A stretch of 37,089 nucleotides of DNA. Origin: Bacteroidota bacterium. GTDB taxonomy: Bacteria; Bacteroidota; Rhodothermia; Rhodothermales; Salinibacteraceae. Both the position numbers and the translations under genes were made by a program. The DNA is taken from contig JAAAOI010000167.1 in NCBI GenBank assembly GCA_009908945.1, positions 1 to 37,089 of the forward strand. Reading direction: 5' to 3'. The notes beneath the pieces are model-generated. The model searched no databases, was not told the origin of the DNA, and was given only the letters and a program-made list of their open reading frames with translations. How positions within the stretch are numbered: the first letter of the stretch is position 1; the number at the start of each line of letters is the position of its first letter. Of this stretch, positions 19,250 through 28,466 are shown one piece after another.

Positions 19250-20419
19250 TTACGCCAGGAAGGGATAGTCGTCCTGGGTGTACACATCCTCGTAGATGGC
19301 CTCGAGGTCGGGCAGCGGGCTGTTTTCGGCAAAGTCGATGGCGTCCAGCACCTGCTGCTTCACCTCGTCGTCGATGTCGTCGAGCGCCTCGTTGGTCGAC
19401 AGGTCGTGCTGCACGAGGTAGCTCTTGAGGCGGATGATGGCATCCTCGCCCTTCTTCTGATCCAGCTCGCCTTTGGTGCGGTAGTTGGCCGGGTCGCTCA
19501 CGGAGTGGCCCTGATACCGGTACGTCCGCACCTCCACGAACGACGGCTGGTTCTGGCGCGCCATGGCCACGTGATCGCGCATGGCTTTGGTGACGCTGAA
19601 GACGTCCATGCCGTCCACGATGGAGGCCGGCATGCCATACGGTACGGCTTGCTTGCAGAGGTCGGGGTCGGCGAAGGCGCGGTGGACGGCCGTGCCCATC
19701 GCGTACTCGTTGTTTTCGATGACGAAGACGATGGGCAGGTCGTACAACCCCGCCAGGTTGGCAGCTTCATGCATGGCGCCCTGCCCTACCGCGCCGTCCC
19801 CGAAGAACGTGAGGCATACCTTCCCATCGCCGCGGTACTTGTGCGCAAAGGCGATCCCCGTGCCGACCGGGATGTGCTGCCCCACGATGCCGTGCCCTCC
19901 AAACATGCGCTTCTCCTTGCTGAAGAAGTGCATGGAGCCGCCTTTCCCTTTCGAGCAGCCGTCCTTTTTCCCGAAAAGCTCAGCCATGCAAGCGTTCGGG
20001 TCCATGCCCATGGCAAGCCCCATGCCGTGGTCGCGGTAGGCTGTGATTACCGTGTCTTCACCCACGTCAATCGACTGCATTGCACCGGTCGACACGGCTT
20101 CCTGCCCGATGTAGAGATGCAAAAAGCCCGAGATGTTCTGCTTGCGGTACATCTGCAGGGAGCGCTCCTCGAAGCGGCGCTGCAGGAGCATGTTGCGGTA
20201 TATCCGCAGCAGCGTGTCGGTGTCGAAGCCCAGTTCGTCGTGCTTGATGGTGCCGCCGCGGTACACCTTAAACGTTTGCTCAAACTCCAACGCATCCGGG
20301 AGATCGAGGGGGTCGGGCCGTGCATCCTCGTTTTGCGGCTTCGTAAACCCTTCGTGGCTTTCGGACGCCTGCGGCTCTTCCGTAGCGGTAGGAGAAGTCT
20401 CTTTCGAATTGCTTGCCAT
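19250..20419 (-). CDS. pdhA: Pyruvate dehydrogenase E1 component, alpha subunit
   Basis: 389 residues. Thiamine-diphosphate binding motif: GDGAVGQGAMHEAANLAG then ENNEYAMGT (the GDG...NN signature). Family segments RRFEERSLQMYRKQNISGFL and YRDHGMGLAMGMDPN are present, and the phosphorylation-loop-like RYQGHSVSDPANYRTK resembles the eukaryotic-type E1 alpha. The N-terminal ~55 residues are an acidic, Ser/Thr/Pro-rich extension not typical of the family core. First gene of the unit, with a 267-bp divergent spacer to the glycosyltransferase. The alternatives, branched-chain or acetoin dehydrogenase alpha, share this architecture; the E2 with one lipoyl domain does not decide it. Confidence 0.94.
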   Translation of the reverse strand: MASNSKETSPTATEEPQASESHEGFTKPQNEDARPDPLDLPDALEFEQTFKVYRGGTIKHDELGFDTDTLLRIYRNMLLQRRFEERSLQMYRKQNISGFLHLYIGQEAVSTGAMQSIDVGEDTVITAYRDHGMGLAMGMDPNACMAELFGKKDGCSKGKGGSMHFFSKEKRMFGGHGIVGQHIPVGTGIAFAHKYRGDGKVCLTFFGDGAVGQGAMHEAANLAGLYDLPIVFVIENNEYAMGTAVHRAFADPDLCKQAVPYGMPASIVDGMDVFSVTKAMRDHVAMARQNQPSFVEVRTYRYQGHSVSDPANYRTKGELDQKKGEDAIIRLKSYLVQHDLSTNEALDDIDDEVKQQVLDAIDFAENSPLPDLEAIYEDVYTQDDYPFLA

Positions 20420-20713
20420 AGAGTGGGTACGTCGTCAATCAGGGGGGCAAAGGCAGTGTACGTGGCGGGCCACGGAAAGCATCGTTTCTATTCAAGGCTG
20501 CGGAGCAGGTTTCTTTTCGGGCACCACGGGAGGGCCCGGCAGCCTCGCTGCAGTTTACTCGCCAGGATAGAAAATCCAATCACCAAATGCCGAACGAAAA
20601 AACGGTGAGCGTCAGGCGTAGAAGCCGCGCGTCGGGTCGTTGTAAATCAGCCCCGTTCCTCCTACGTTTAAGACTCCACCCTTTCGGTGTCTTGCTTTCT
20701 GACGGTCGTCCCT

Positions 20714-21448
20714 GTGCCCCTCCCCGACCTTACCCTGTTCATCGTACCGACCTACAACGAGGTCGAAAATATTGGCACGTTGCTGACGGATACCCTGCGC
20801 CTGCCAGACCGGGTGCACGTGCTGGTGGTAGATGACGCCTCGCCCGATGGCACAGCCGATCTTGTGGCAGGGTACTGTGAGGCCCATCCCGCGCGCGTGC
20901 ATCTCTTGCGCCGCGACGGCAAGATGGGGTTGGGCAGCGCCTACCGCACCGGGTTTCGGTATGCGCTCCGGCGCGGCTACCCGTTGATCGGAGAGATGGA
21001 CGCTGATCTCTCCCACAACCCGGCCGACATCCCGGACCTGACGGCTCCGCTCCGCGCAGGTACCGCGGATATGACCATCGGCTCTCGCTACGTAAATGGG
21101 GTGCGCGTGATGAACTGGCCCCTCGGGCGGCTGATCCTGTCGTACAGCGCCGGCATCTACACCCGCGCCATTACCCACCTCCCGGTGTGGGACGTCACCG
21201 CTGGCTTTGTGTGCTACCACCGGCGGGTGCTGGAGGCTCTCGACATCGACCGCATCCGGTCCACCGGCTACTCCTTTCAGATCGAGATGAAATACCGCGC
21301 CTGGCGTGCAGGCTTTCGGGTCGAGGAGGTGCCTATTGTTTTTACCGAGCGCACGGAAGGCCAGTCCAAGATGAGTAAAGCGATTGTGCGTGAAGCCGCC
21401 TGGAAGGTGTGGGAACTGCGCCTGCGCGACACCATCGGGCGGTTGTGA
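20714..21448 (+). CDS. Polyprenyl-phosphate mannose/glucose synthase, GT2 family
   Basis: 244 residues from GTG 20714; the frame opens at GTG 20687 and either could be used. DPM1-type enzymes transfer a sugar from a nucleotide donor to a polyprenyl phosphate at the inner face of the membrane. Seen: the Rossmann-like start LTLFIVPTYNEVENIGTL, VLVVDDASPDGTAD, GLGSAYRTGFRYAL, and the donor/metal motif EMDADLSHNP. A GSRYVNGV loop, VTAGFVCYHRRVL and SYSFQIEMKYRA follow. There is no C-terminal membrane domain, so it is the short soluble type. The lipid-linked sugar product would feed glycan or protein O-mannosylation, but no glycosylation gene is next to it. Confidence 0.93.
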   Translation: MPLPDLTLFIVPTYNEVENIGTLLTDTLRLPDRVHVLVVDDASPDGTADLVAGYCEAHPARVHLLRRDGKMGLGSAYRTGFRYALRRGYPLIGEMDADLSHNPADIPDLTAPLRAGTADMTIGSRYVNGVRVMNWPLGRLILSYSAGIYTRAITHLPVWDVTAGFVCYHRRVLEALDIDRIRSTGYSFQIEMKYRAWRAGFRVEEVPIVFTERTEGQSKMSKAIVREAAWKVWELRLRDTIGRL

Positions 21449-21528
21449 GGGGGACCGCGCGCCGTGGCCGTGGTACCGCTTTCCACGCTTCTTCCCATTC
21501 GGCCCCTTTCTTCTGTAGGAATGCCTGC

Positions 21529-21611
21529 TATTTTTGTAACAGCTCCAGGCAAGCCCCGCGTACCCCTGGCAACGCCAGGGCTCCTTCTTGCACACACCTT
21601 CTTGCACACAC
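21529..21611 (+). promoter_or_regulatory. Leader upstream of icd: TATTTTTG box, hairpin and 14-bp tandem duplication
   Basis: TATTTTTG (21529-21536) fits the Bacteroidota -7 consensus TAnnTTTG, but no TTG lies at the right distance upstream, so it is a weak promoter candidate. A 7-bp hairpin CCCTGGC-AAC-GCCAGGG lies at 21564-21580. CTTCTTGCACACAC is repeated exactly in tandem at 21584-21597 and 21598-21611. The hairpin could end the glycosyltransferase transcript, but no T-run follows. Confidence 0.4.
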
Positions 21612-21670
21612 CACCGACCAGAACCGCTGTGGCAGGTCCCGCGCAGCGCTCCTCCTTCACTTACCCCCGC

Positions 21671-22933
<1,263 letters not shown>

Positions 22934-22958
22934 CTGCCCTGCGCGGCCATGCGTGACG

Positions 22959-22990
22959 AGCCCCTGACCGGTCCCTGGTTGGGGGCTTTT
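22959..22990 (+). terminator. Rho-independent terminator of icd
   Basis: Stem 22959-22969 pairs with 22977-22987 over 11 bp (two positions as G-U), with a 7-nt loop (GGTCCCT), and is followed by TTT at 22988-22990. It begins 26 bp after the icd stop codon and faces the plus strand. Confidence 0.85.
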
Positions 22991-23148
22991 CCTTGGCCGA
23001 TACCGAGCGCTGGGTGGTCATGCCTCTGGCCGTGACGATACGGCAATACCTCCAGTGCACGCGCGCTGCCCACCGCACGTCCCGGAACTGCGCGCAGTAG
23101 CACGACTCTACTTTTGCACCCTGGTTTTCATACGACTGCTGCTTCGCC

Positions 23149-23601
23149 ATGCCCACGCGCACAACCACGTACACGGACGACGGCCACCTGATTGCCATCC
23201 ACATGGCCAAGTCCGTCTCCACGCGTGACGACATTGAGCGGGCGCACCATCAGTTTATCGTGGATCACTGGACGAGCTTAGCCGCAGCGTCCTTTCAGGG
23301 CTTCAAAACGTATGGCGCCGGCGCCATCATCGTCAAGAAGCGCAGCGACGAGGCGGCCGATGCGGACCATCCCTTCCCCACCTATCAGGTGTGGTTTGCC
23401 ACCCATATGAACGACTGGCTCACGGCCGCGCTGGATACAGCGGTGGCGCAGTGGCTGGACGACCAGCTGCAAACGTACGACCCAAACGAGGCGGGCCTCT
23501 ACGTTTTCTTCGACGAAACGCTGGGGGCCCGCCCGTACCTGGTCGAAGGTACGCCGACCCCACCGACGGCGTTCAAGGCTTCCCGCGCGGCGTTTAATTA
23601 G
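23149..23601 (+). CDS. Unrecognised 150-residue soluble protein
   Basis: No family recognised. The start ATG at 23149 is preceded 33 bp upstream by TACTTTTG (23109-23116), a match to the Bacteroidota -7 box. The sequence has balanced composition, no signal peptide and no membrane segment. Segments such as HHQFIVDHWTSLAAASFQGF, VWFATHMNDW and GLYVFFDETLGARPYLV suggest an alpha/beta fold with aromatic-rich strands. It is likely a real gene because the frame is clean, with a start after a terminator and stop before purB, and its codon use is like its neighbours. It is a single transcription unit between icd and the convergent purB. Confidence 0.72.
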   Translation: MPTRTTTYTDDGHLIAIHMAKSVSTRDDIERAHHQFIVDHWTSLAAASFQGFKTYGAGAIIVKKRSDEAADADHPFPTYQVWFATHMNDWLTAALDTAVAQWLDDQLQTYDPNEAGLYVFFDETLGARPYLVEGTPTPPTAFKASRAAFN

Positions 23602-23699
23602 AGGGCGGTTGGGGGCCTTGAAGGGTAGCGACGTTGCTCGCGCTGACCGAGAATGTCCCGCCGCGCGCTGCGGCGCTACGGCCTGCGCCCAAGCGAACA

Positions 23700-25001
23700 T
23701 TACTCCGTTAGCCCTACGCGCTCGAAGATCGTGTCCACGTTGCGCAGGTGCACGTCCGTGGTGAAGGCCCGGGTGATGTCCTCTTCCGACAGGTGCGCCG
23801 CCAGCGCTTTGCTATTGCGGACGATCGACTCAAACGCCTCGCCCCCCTCCCAGGCCTGCATGGCCAGGGGCTGCACGAGGTCGTAGGCTGCCTCGCGGCT
23901 CAGGCCCGTTTCCACCAGTGCCAGCATCAGGCGCTGGCTGTTGTAGAGCCCGTGCGTGCGCTCCATGTTGCTCCGCATGTGTTCGGGGAAGACCACCAAC
24001 CGCTCCACGATGCCCGCGAACCGATGCAGCGCGTAGTGCAGTAGCGTGGTGGCATCCGGCAGGATGATACGCTCCACCGACGAGTGCGAGATGTCGCGCT
24101 CGTGCCACAGCGCGACGTTCTCGTACGCCGACACCATGAACCCTCGTAGCAGCCGCGCGCAGCCGGTGATGTTCTCGGAGCCGACCGGGTTGCGCTTGTG
24201 GGGCATGGCCGAGGAGCCCTTCTGCCCGCTCCCGAACGCCTCTTCCACCTCGCGGACCTCGCTGCGCTGCAGATGCCGCACTTCCACGGCCATCTTCTCC
24301 AGCGTCGCTCCGATCCCTGCGATAACCGCCAGGTAGTGCGCGTGGCGGTCGCGCTGCAGCACCTGCGTCGAAATAGCCGCCGGCCGCAAGCCGAGGCGCT
24401 CGCAGGTGAGGCGCTCTACGTCCGGCGGGATGTGCGCAAACGTGCCCACCGCCCCAGACAGCTTCCCGACGCGCATCTCCTCCGCAGCGTGCACGAAGCG
24501 CTCGCGCTGCCGCTGCAGCTCGCTGTAGTACAGCGCCATCTTCAGCCCGAACGTCGTCGGCTCCGCATGCACCCCGTGGGTGCGGCCCATCATGAGCGTG
24601 TGCTTGTGGGCATGCGCTTTCGCCGCCACCGTCTCGATGAGCTGATCCAGCGCGCTGATGAGCAAGCCGTTGGCCCGCTTGAGGCGCACCATCCAGGCGG
24701 TATCCACGACGTCAGAGGACGTCAGGCCGTAGTGCACCCACTTGCGCTCCGGGCCCAGCGTTTCGCTCACCGCCCGCGTAAACGCCACCACGTCGTGACG
24801 CGTCTCTTGCTCGATGGCGTGGATGCGCTCCACGTCAAAATCAGCGTTATCGTAGAGCGTACGCACGTCTTCCTCAGGAATCACTCCGGTGGCTTCGCTC
24901 CACGCTGCACATGCGGCCAGTTCTACATCCAGCCACGATTGATACTGCTGTGTTTCGCTCCACAGGTCGGCCATCTCAGGCCGGGTATACCGCGCAATCA
25001 T
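23700..25001 (-). CDS. purB: Adenylosuccinate lyase
   Basis: 433 residues, the normal length for the short bacterial type. It cleaves succinylaminoimidazole carboxamide ribotide and adenylosuccinate, releasing fumarate, in purine synthesis. Seen: the fumarase/aspartase-superfamily segments TSSDVVDTAW (about 94-103), GRTHGVHAEPTTFG with the general acid His142 region, and the signature SSAMPHKRNP (263-272), which holds the catalytic Ser loop. The ATG at 25001 is preceded by a 15-bp tandem duplication (25013-25042). No other purine gene is adjacent, so this is a single-gene unit. The 65 bp to the ECF sigma factor stop might let it be cotranscribed with that gene. Confidence 0.97.
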   Translation of the reverse strand: MIARYTRPEMADLWSETQQYQSWLDVELAACAAWSEATGVIPEEDVRTLYDNADFDVERIHAIEQETRHDVVAFTRAVSETLGPERKWVHYGLTSSDVVDTAWMVRLKRANGLLISALDQLIETVAAKAHAHKHTLMMGRTHGVHAEPTTFGLKMALYYSELQRQRERFVHAAEEMRVGKLSGAVGTFAHIPPDVERLTCERLGLRPAAISTQVLQRDRHAHYLAVIAGIGATLEKMAVEVRHLQRSEVREVEEAFGSGQKGSSAMPHKRNPVGSENITGCARLLRGFMVSAYENVALWHERDISHSSVERIILPDATTLLHYALHRFAGIVERLVVFPEHMRSNMERTHGLYNSQRLMLALVETGLSREAAYDLVQPLAMQAWEGGEAFESIVRNSKALAAHLSEEDITRAFTTDVHLRNVDTIFERVGLTE

Positions 25002-25012
25002 CTATTGGCAGA

Positions 25013-25042
25013 GGGTTGTATGGAAAAGGGTTGTATGGAAAA
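25013..25042. repeat. 15-bp tandem duplication in the purB leader
   Basis: GGGTTGTATGGAAAA appears twice without a gap at 25013-25027 and 25028-25042, followed by GG. On the minus strand it reads TTTTCCATACAACCC and ends 11 bp before the purB start codon, so it lies within the transcript leader. It may be slippage or a paired protein/RNA site. Confidence 0.88.
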
Positions 25043-25066
25043 GGAGAAAGAGCTGCACCGGCACCA

Positions 25067-25678
25067 TTAAAACGTCCCCTGCTTTTGCCGCAAGCGTTTG
25101 TAGAGCAGCTTCCGCGCGCGGAAGATATGGGCTTTCACCGTGCCGAGCGGCAGGTCCAGCTCGGTGGCAATCTCGTCGTACGATTTCTCCTGCTGATGGC
25201 GGAGCACGATCACCCGGTAATACTTCGGTGGCAAGCCGTCGATGGCTTCCTGGATGAGCTCCCGCCGCTGGTCGTCCACCACGTGCTTGTCCGGCCGGTA
25301 GGTGACGTCCGGCAGCTCCATCTCAAGCGTGCCTTCCTTCGTCTTCACCGGCTTGTGGATGGAGCGTGTTTTCAGCTTCTTTTTGCGCAGGTAATCAATC
25401 GCATGGTTGGTGGCAATCCGGTAGAGCCACGTGGAGAAGGCATACTCCTCCGAGTAAGAAGGCAGCGCGTTGAAGGCCTTGATGAAGGTCTCCTGCACGA
25501 GGTCCTCCAGTTCCTTCTCATCCCGCACCATCTTGCGGATGTGGTAGTACAGCGCGCGCTGGTATTTTTCCATGAGCGCGGTGTAGGCACTCTCGTCACC
25601 CTCCAGCGCCCGGCGCACGTACGCCCGGTCCTGTTCGCTGGATTCGGATGGAGAAGACGCGGGCGTCGACTGTGACAT
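25067..25678 (-). CDS. RNA polymerase sigma factor, ECF/RpoE type
   Basis: 203 residues from ATG 25678; an ATG at 25702 adds eight codons. Sigma-2 region: ALMEKYQRALYYHIRKMVRD and DLVQETFIKAFNAL, with STWLYRIATNHAIDYLRKKK at the region 2 end. Sigma-4 region: LPPKYYRVIVLRHQQEKSYD followed by the helix-turn-helix IATELDLPLGTVKAHIFRAR. A charged linker separates them. No anti-sigma factor is encoded next to it, unlike many RpoE types, so it may be regulated by expression or by an anti-sigma elsewhere. A TATCTTCG box (25748-25741) 63 bp upstream could be its promoter, but without a matched -33 TTG this is weak. Confidence 0.93.
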   Translation of the reverse strand: MSQSTPASSPSESSEQDRAYVRRALEGDESAYTALMEKYQRALYYHIRKMVRDEKELEDLVQETFIKAFNALPSYSEEYAFSTWLYRIATNHAIDYLRKKKLKTRSIHKPVKTKEGTLEMELPDVTYRPDKHVVDDQRRELIQEAIDGLPPKYYRVIVLRHQQEKSYDEIATELDLPLGTVKAHIFRARKLLYKRLRQKQGTF

Positions 25679-25824
25679 GCAACCGGGTACGTACTTCAAC
25701 ACAAAATAAAATGGCGCCCCGCTGGGACGTACGTCGTTGGCGAAGATAGAAAAAACGGAACGGCATCGCTAATCTTTTCTTGGACGCGCGAATCTTCGCG
25801 GCCTGCGGTCCCATCATACATGAG

Positions 25825-25856
25825 AGGCCCGCACCAGAAAGGTCTGATGCGGGCCT
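25825..25856 (-). terminator. Hairpin terminator downstream of glnA
   Basis: AGGCCCGCACCAGA (25825-25838) pairs with TCTGATGCGGGCCT (25843-25856) over 14 positions with a 4-nt loop. The single mismatch C-A on the plus strand becomes a G-U wobble on the minus strand, so the structure is intact only in RNA of the glnA orientation. It lies 48 bp after the glnA stop. No strong T-run follows. Confidence 0.75.
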
Positions 25857-25903
25857 CCGTGGCCGCAGGGCCGTTGTGGTAGGTGCAGGTGGCACCGGGG
25901 GCG

Positions 25904-27241
25904 CTAAAAGGTTTCGAGGTACCGCTCCAGCTCCCAGCCGGAGACGGATGCGAGGTAGTCGGTGTACTCCAGCGTCTTGGCCTCGATGAACTTTCCACTC
26001 ACGTGGGGCCCGAGAGCGTCCAGGATCACGTCGTCGGCCTTCAACGCTTCGACGGCCCGTCCCAGCGTCGACGGCAGCGTTTCGATGCCGCGCCCGATGC
26101 GGTCCTCTTCGGTAAACTCGTAGATGTTCTCGCGTACCGGGCCGGGCGCCTCCATGCCCTGCTCGATGCCATCCAGCCCGGCATGCAGCATCACCGCCAG
26201 GGCGAGGTAGGGGTTGCAGGACGGGTCGGGCGAGCGCAGTTCGATGCGGGAGGCGGCAGGCACGCGGGCGGCCGGCTTGCGCACCAGGGCCGAGCGGTTG
26301 ACGTCGCTCCACGCCACGTAGATGGGCGCTTCGTAGCCGGGCACGAGGCGCTTGTACGAGTTCACCGTGGGGTTGCAGATGGCCGTAATCGCTGGCGCAT
26401 GGGCCAGGATGCCCCCGAGGAACTGGTAGGCGGTGGCGCTCAGGTTGAACTCGTCGTCATCGTCGTGGAAGGCATTGCTGCCGTCCTTAAACAGGGAGAT
26501 GTGCGTGTGCATCCCCGAGCCATTGATGCCGGCGATGGGCTTGGGCATAAACGTGGCGTGCACCCCGTGCAACTCCGCAATTGCGCGAACGACCGAGCGG
26601 AAGGTAGCAATGTTATCGGCTGTGGTGAGCGCGTCGGCGTACTTGAAGTCAATCTCGTGCTGTCCGCGGGCTACCTCATGGTGGCTGGCTTCCACCTCAA
26701 AGCCCATGTTCTGAAGCGCGTAGATGATTTCCGCCCGGATCTCCTGCGCCATATCCTTCGGCCCCAGGTCAAAGTAGCCCCCCGCATCGTGCGTCTGTGT
26801 GGTGGCGCGCCCGGCCGCGTCCTTCTCAAAGATGAAGAATTCCGGCTCCGTACCGGCGTTCATCTCAAACCCCATGGCCTCGGCTCGGGCGATGGCCTGC
26901 TGCAGTACGTAGCGGGGGTCGCCCTCGAAGTAGTCCCCGGTGCTGGTGTTGATCACGTTGCAGATGAGGCGTGCCGTAACGGTGCCATCGGAGCGGCGGC
27001 TACGCCACGGTAAGATGGCAAACGTTTCCGGATCGGGTTCCAGGCGCATGTCGGATTCCTGAATGCGCACAAAGCCTTCGATGGACGATCCGTCGAAATA
27101 AATACCTTCGCCAAAGGCCTTTGCTGCCTGGTCGGCCGGGATCGACACGTTTTTGACGGTGCCGAGGATGTCCGTAAACTGCAACCGCAGAAACTGGACG
27201 CCTTCTGCTTCAATGGACGCTAAGATGTCTTCCTTGGTCAT
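25904..27241 (-). CDS. glnA: Glutamine synthetase, type I (GSI-alpha-like)
   Basis: 445 residues, the shorter GSI-alpha length (GSI-beta is about 470). It makes glutamine from glutamate, ammonia and ATP. Seen: the N-terminal beta-grasp domain with FDGSSIEGF (49-57), EPEFFIF (132-138), the substrate/metal region [12 protein letters not shown] (240-251), NRSALVRKP (315-323), and [17 protein letters not shown] (331-347). The E. coli adenylylation Tyr motif (NLYDLPPEE) is replaced by NIYEFTEED, so the enzyme is probably feedback- or protein-regulated rather than adenylylated. It lies 68 bp downstream of an Lrp/AsnC regulator gene and is likely controlled by it. There is no Shine-Dalgarno before the ATG at 27241. 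A hairpin terminator follows. Confidence 0.97.
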   Translation of the reverse strand: MTKEDILASIEAEGVQFLRLQFTDILGTVKNVSIPADQAAKAFGEGIYFDGSSIEGFVRIQESDMRLEPDPETFAILPWRSRRSDGTVTARLICNVINTSTGDYFEGDPRYVLQQAIARAEAMGFEMNAGTEPEFFIFEKDAAGRATTQTHDAGGYFDLGPKDMAQEIRAEIIYALQNMGFEVEASHHEVARGQHEIDFKYADALTTADNIATFRSVVRAIAELHGVHATFMPKPIAGINGSGMHTHISLFKDGSNAFHDDDDEFNLSATAYQFLGGILAHAPAITAICNPTVNSYKRLVPGYEAPIYVAWSDVNRSALVRKPAARVPAASRIELRSPDPSCNPYLALAVMLHAGLDGIEQGMEAPGPVRENIYEFTEEDRIGRGIETLPSTLGRAVEALKADDVILDALGPHVSGKFIEAKTLEYTDYLASVSGWELERYLETF

Positions 27242-27309
27242 CGTTGAATACTGAGTGGTTGGTTGGGGTGATGCGGGTGAGAATGCGTGCTACGGGCCGG
27301 GGTGCCGGG

Positions 27310-27810
27310 TTAGGTGCCGGGCTGCTCGGCGGGGTCGTAGGTAAACAGCTCCATGGGCTCGGTGGCCACGGTGCGCGTCTCCTTGAAGGTGCTGAGCACA
27401 ATGCTGGAGGAGGTGCCGCCTACGCCCGGCAGGGCTTGCAGACGCGCCAGCAGGCGCTCCAGCGTGGTGGTATTTCGGGTGCGGACCTTGAGGATGTGTG
27501 ACCCCTCTCCGGTGATGGAATGCGTCTCCAGCACTTCGTCCATCGGGGTCACCGCCTCCACAAAGGCCGGATAGTGCTCCGAGCCATCGACGTTGACGCG
27601 GATGAACGCGGTGATGTCGTATTGCAGGCGCTTGGCATCTACAGTCGCCGTATAGCCCTGGATGACGCCTGCCGCTTCCAGCTTGCGCATGCGCTCGCTG
27701 GTGGCCGGAACGGAAAGCCCCACCACCTCGGAGACGGCATTCCGCTTCATGCGGCCCCGCTCCTGCAGGAGCTCCAGGATCTTGGCGTCGATTTCGTCGA
27801 TGCGGTCCAT
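27310..27810 (-). CDS. Lrp/AsnC-family transcription regulator
   Basis: 166 residues. N-terminal helix-turn-helix: ILELLQERGRMKRNAVSEVV and GLSVPATSERMRKLEAAGVI (about 10-50), the feast/famine DNA-binding pattern. The C-terminal RAM effector domain runs from about 70 to 150 (ALPGVGGTSSSIVLSTFKET). Such proteins form dimers and octamers and bind amino acids. The adjacent glnA, 68 bp downstream on the same strand, suggests control of glutamine synthetase by amino acid supply. The promoter candidate at 27842-27872 lies 30 bp above its ATG. The C-terminal ~20 residues extend past the normal RAM end with an acidic tail. Confidence 0.94.
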   Translation of the reverse strand: MDRIDEIDAKILELLQERGRMKRNAVSEVVGLSVPATSERMRKLEAAGVIQGYTATVDAKRLQYDITAFIRVNVDGSEHYPAFVEAVTPMDEVLETHSITGEGSHILKVRTRNTTTLERLLARLQALPGVGGTSSSIVLSTFKETRTVATEPMELFTYDPAEQPGT

Positions 27811-27841
27811 ACGGTACGGGTTGCTTTATTTTATCTGATGC

Positions 27842-27872
27842 CGAACATAGCCTAATTTTTTTAAGTCGTCAA
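27842..27872 (-). promoter_or_regulatory. Promoter of the Lrp/AsnC-glnA unit
   Basis: Minus strand TTGACG (27872-27867) followed by 17 nt and TATGTT, or equally TTG plus 20 nt and TATGTTCG (27849-27842), which fits the Bacteroidota -33/-7 arrangement. Both models place transcription start about 30 bp above the regulator ATG at 27810. A long A-tract (TTAAAAAAATTA) lies in the spacer. Confidence 0.7.
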
Positions 27873-28037
27873 GATGAAGGGGTTTGATTTCACATAATTC
27901 CAACAGATCCGGCGGGTAAGGATTTCTGTCTGCCCTCCCCCCGGTGGGCTCCTGCTTCGGGGAACGGATGAAAGCAGGGCGCTTTTGTAGCCTGTGATGT
28001 CCTGTCCCACCATGGTTGGCGTACCGGGCAGCCCTCC

Positions 28038-28113
28038 GGGCCCGTAGCTCAGCGGTTAGAGCAGTCGACTCATAATCGATTGGTCGGGGGTTCAAATCCC
28101 TCCGGGCCCACCA
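28038..28113 (+). tRNA. tRNA with CAU anticodon, probably tRNA-Ile2 (lysidine-modified)
   Basis: 76-nt cloverleaf with encoded CCA. Acceptor stem GGGCCCG pairs with CGGGCCC, the D-arm is GCTC...GAGC, and the anticodon loop is CTCATAA with anticodon CAT. The T-arm is GGGGG TTCAAAT CCCTC, where one end pair is G-C and the rest pair normally. The anticodon stem (GTCGA/TCGAT) and TTGGTCG variable segment resemble the E. coli minor isoleucine tRNA (ileX), which reads AUA after TilS modification, more than elongator or initiator Met tRNA. The identity depends on this resemblance. A strong hairpin terminator follows at once. Confidence 0.92.
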
Positions 28114-28116
28114 CGC

Positions 28117-28161
28117 AAAAACGGCTCAAGCGCGCCAGAAATGGGCGTTTGAGCCGTTTTT
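28117..28161 (+). terminator. Terminator of the tRNA gene (bidirectional)
   Basis: AAAAACGGCTCAA (28117-28129) pairs perfectly with TTGAGCCGTTTTT (28149-28161) over 13 bp, with additional inner pairing. It ends in a T-run on the plus strand and, because of the leading A-run, also on the minus strand. It starts 4 bp after the tRNA CCA. Confidence 0.88.
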
Positions 28162-28466
28162 AGTAGGCTTATCCCCGGGCCATGGGTTTGCGTAGAAATG
28201 CAGGGTTTTGCGCCGAAAAGAAAATCTATGGGGAATATATGGAAAAGTGAATTCTCCATAGGTACGATGACGCAGTAGCGGTGGTAAAACCTGCATCCGG
28301 ATTCCAGGGATCGCAAACACCGTCCTCCCCTTCCTTTTCCAGTTTCGTGAGCCGGCGCCGAGCCACTTCTTTCCGTGTGGTGCGCAGGAATATTTCCTCC
28401 TCGTCGCGTCCGTCTCAGGCGCGACGCACCATTTGGAGCACCACCGGTCCCAGTGTAAAGGCATGC
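28162..28466. other. Gene-free spacer between tRNA terminator and hsdM
   Basis: 305 bp with no gene I can support. An 11-bp inverted repeat, CTATGGGGAAT (28226-28236) with ATTCTCCATAG (28251-28261), separated by 14 nt, pairs fully with one G-U on the plus strand. No rho-independent terminator for hsdM was recognised. This is the junction between the core genome and the defence locus, but no copy of the tRNA 3' end was found here. Confidence 0.55.

Noticed and set aside
28038-28113. tRNA-Met identity
   Set aside because: The CAU anticodon also fits Met, but the anticodon stem and variable segment are closer to the AUA-reading tRNA-Ile2. This is not certain without a TilS-type identity analysis.
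28126-28464. Small open frames on the minus strand between the tRNA and hsdM
   Set aside because: They overlap the terminator, have no family resemblance, and are full of rare residues for the genome. No start signal is visible.
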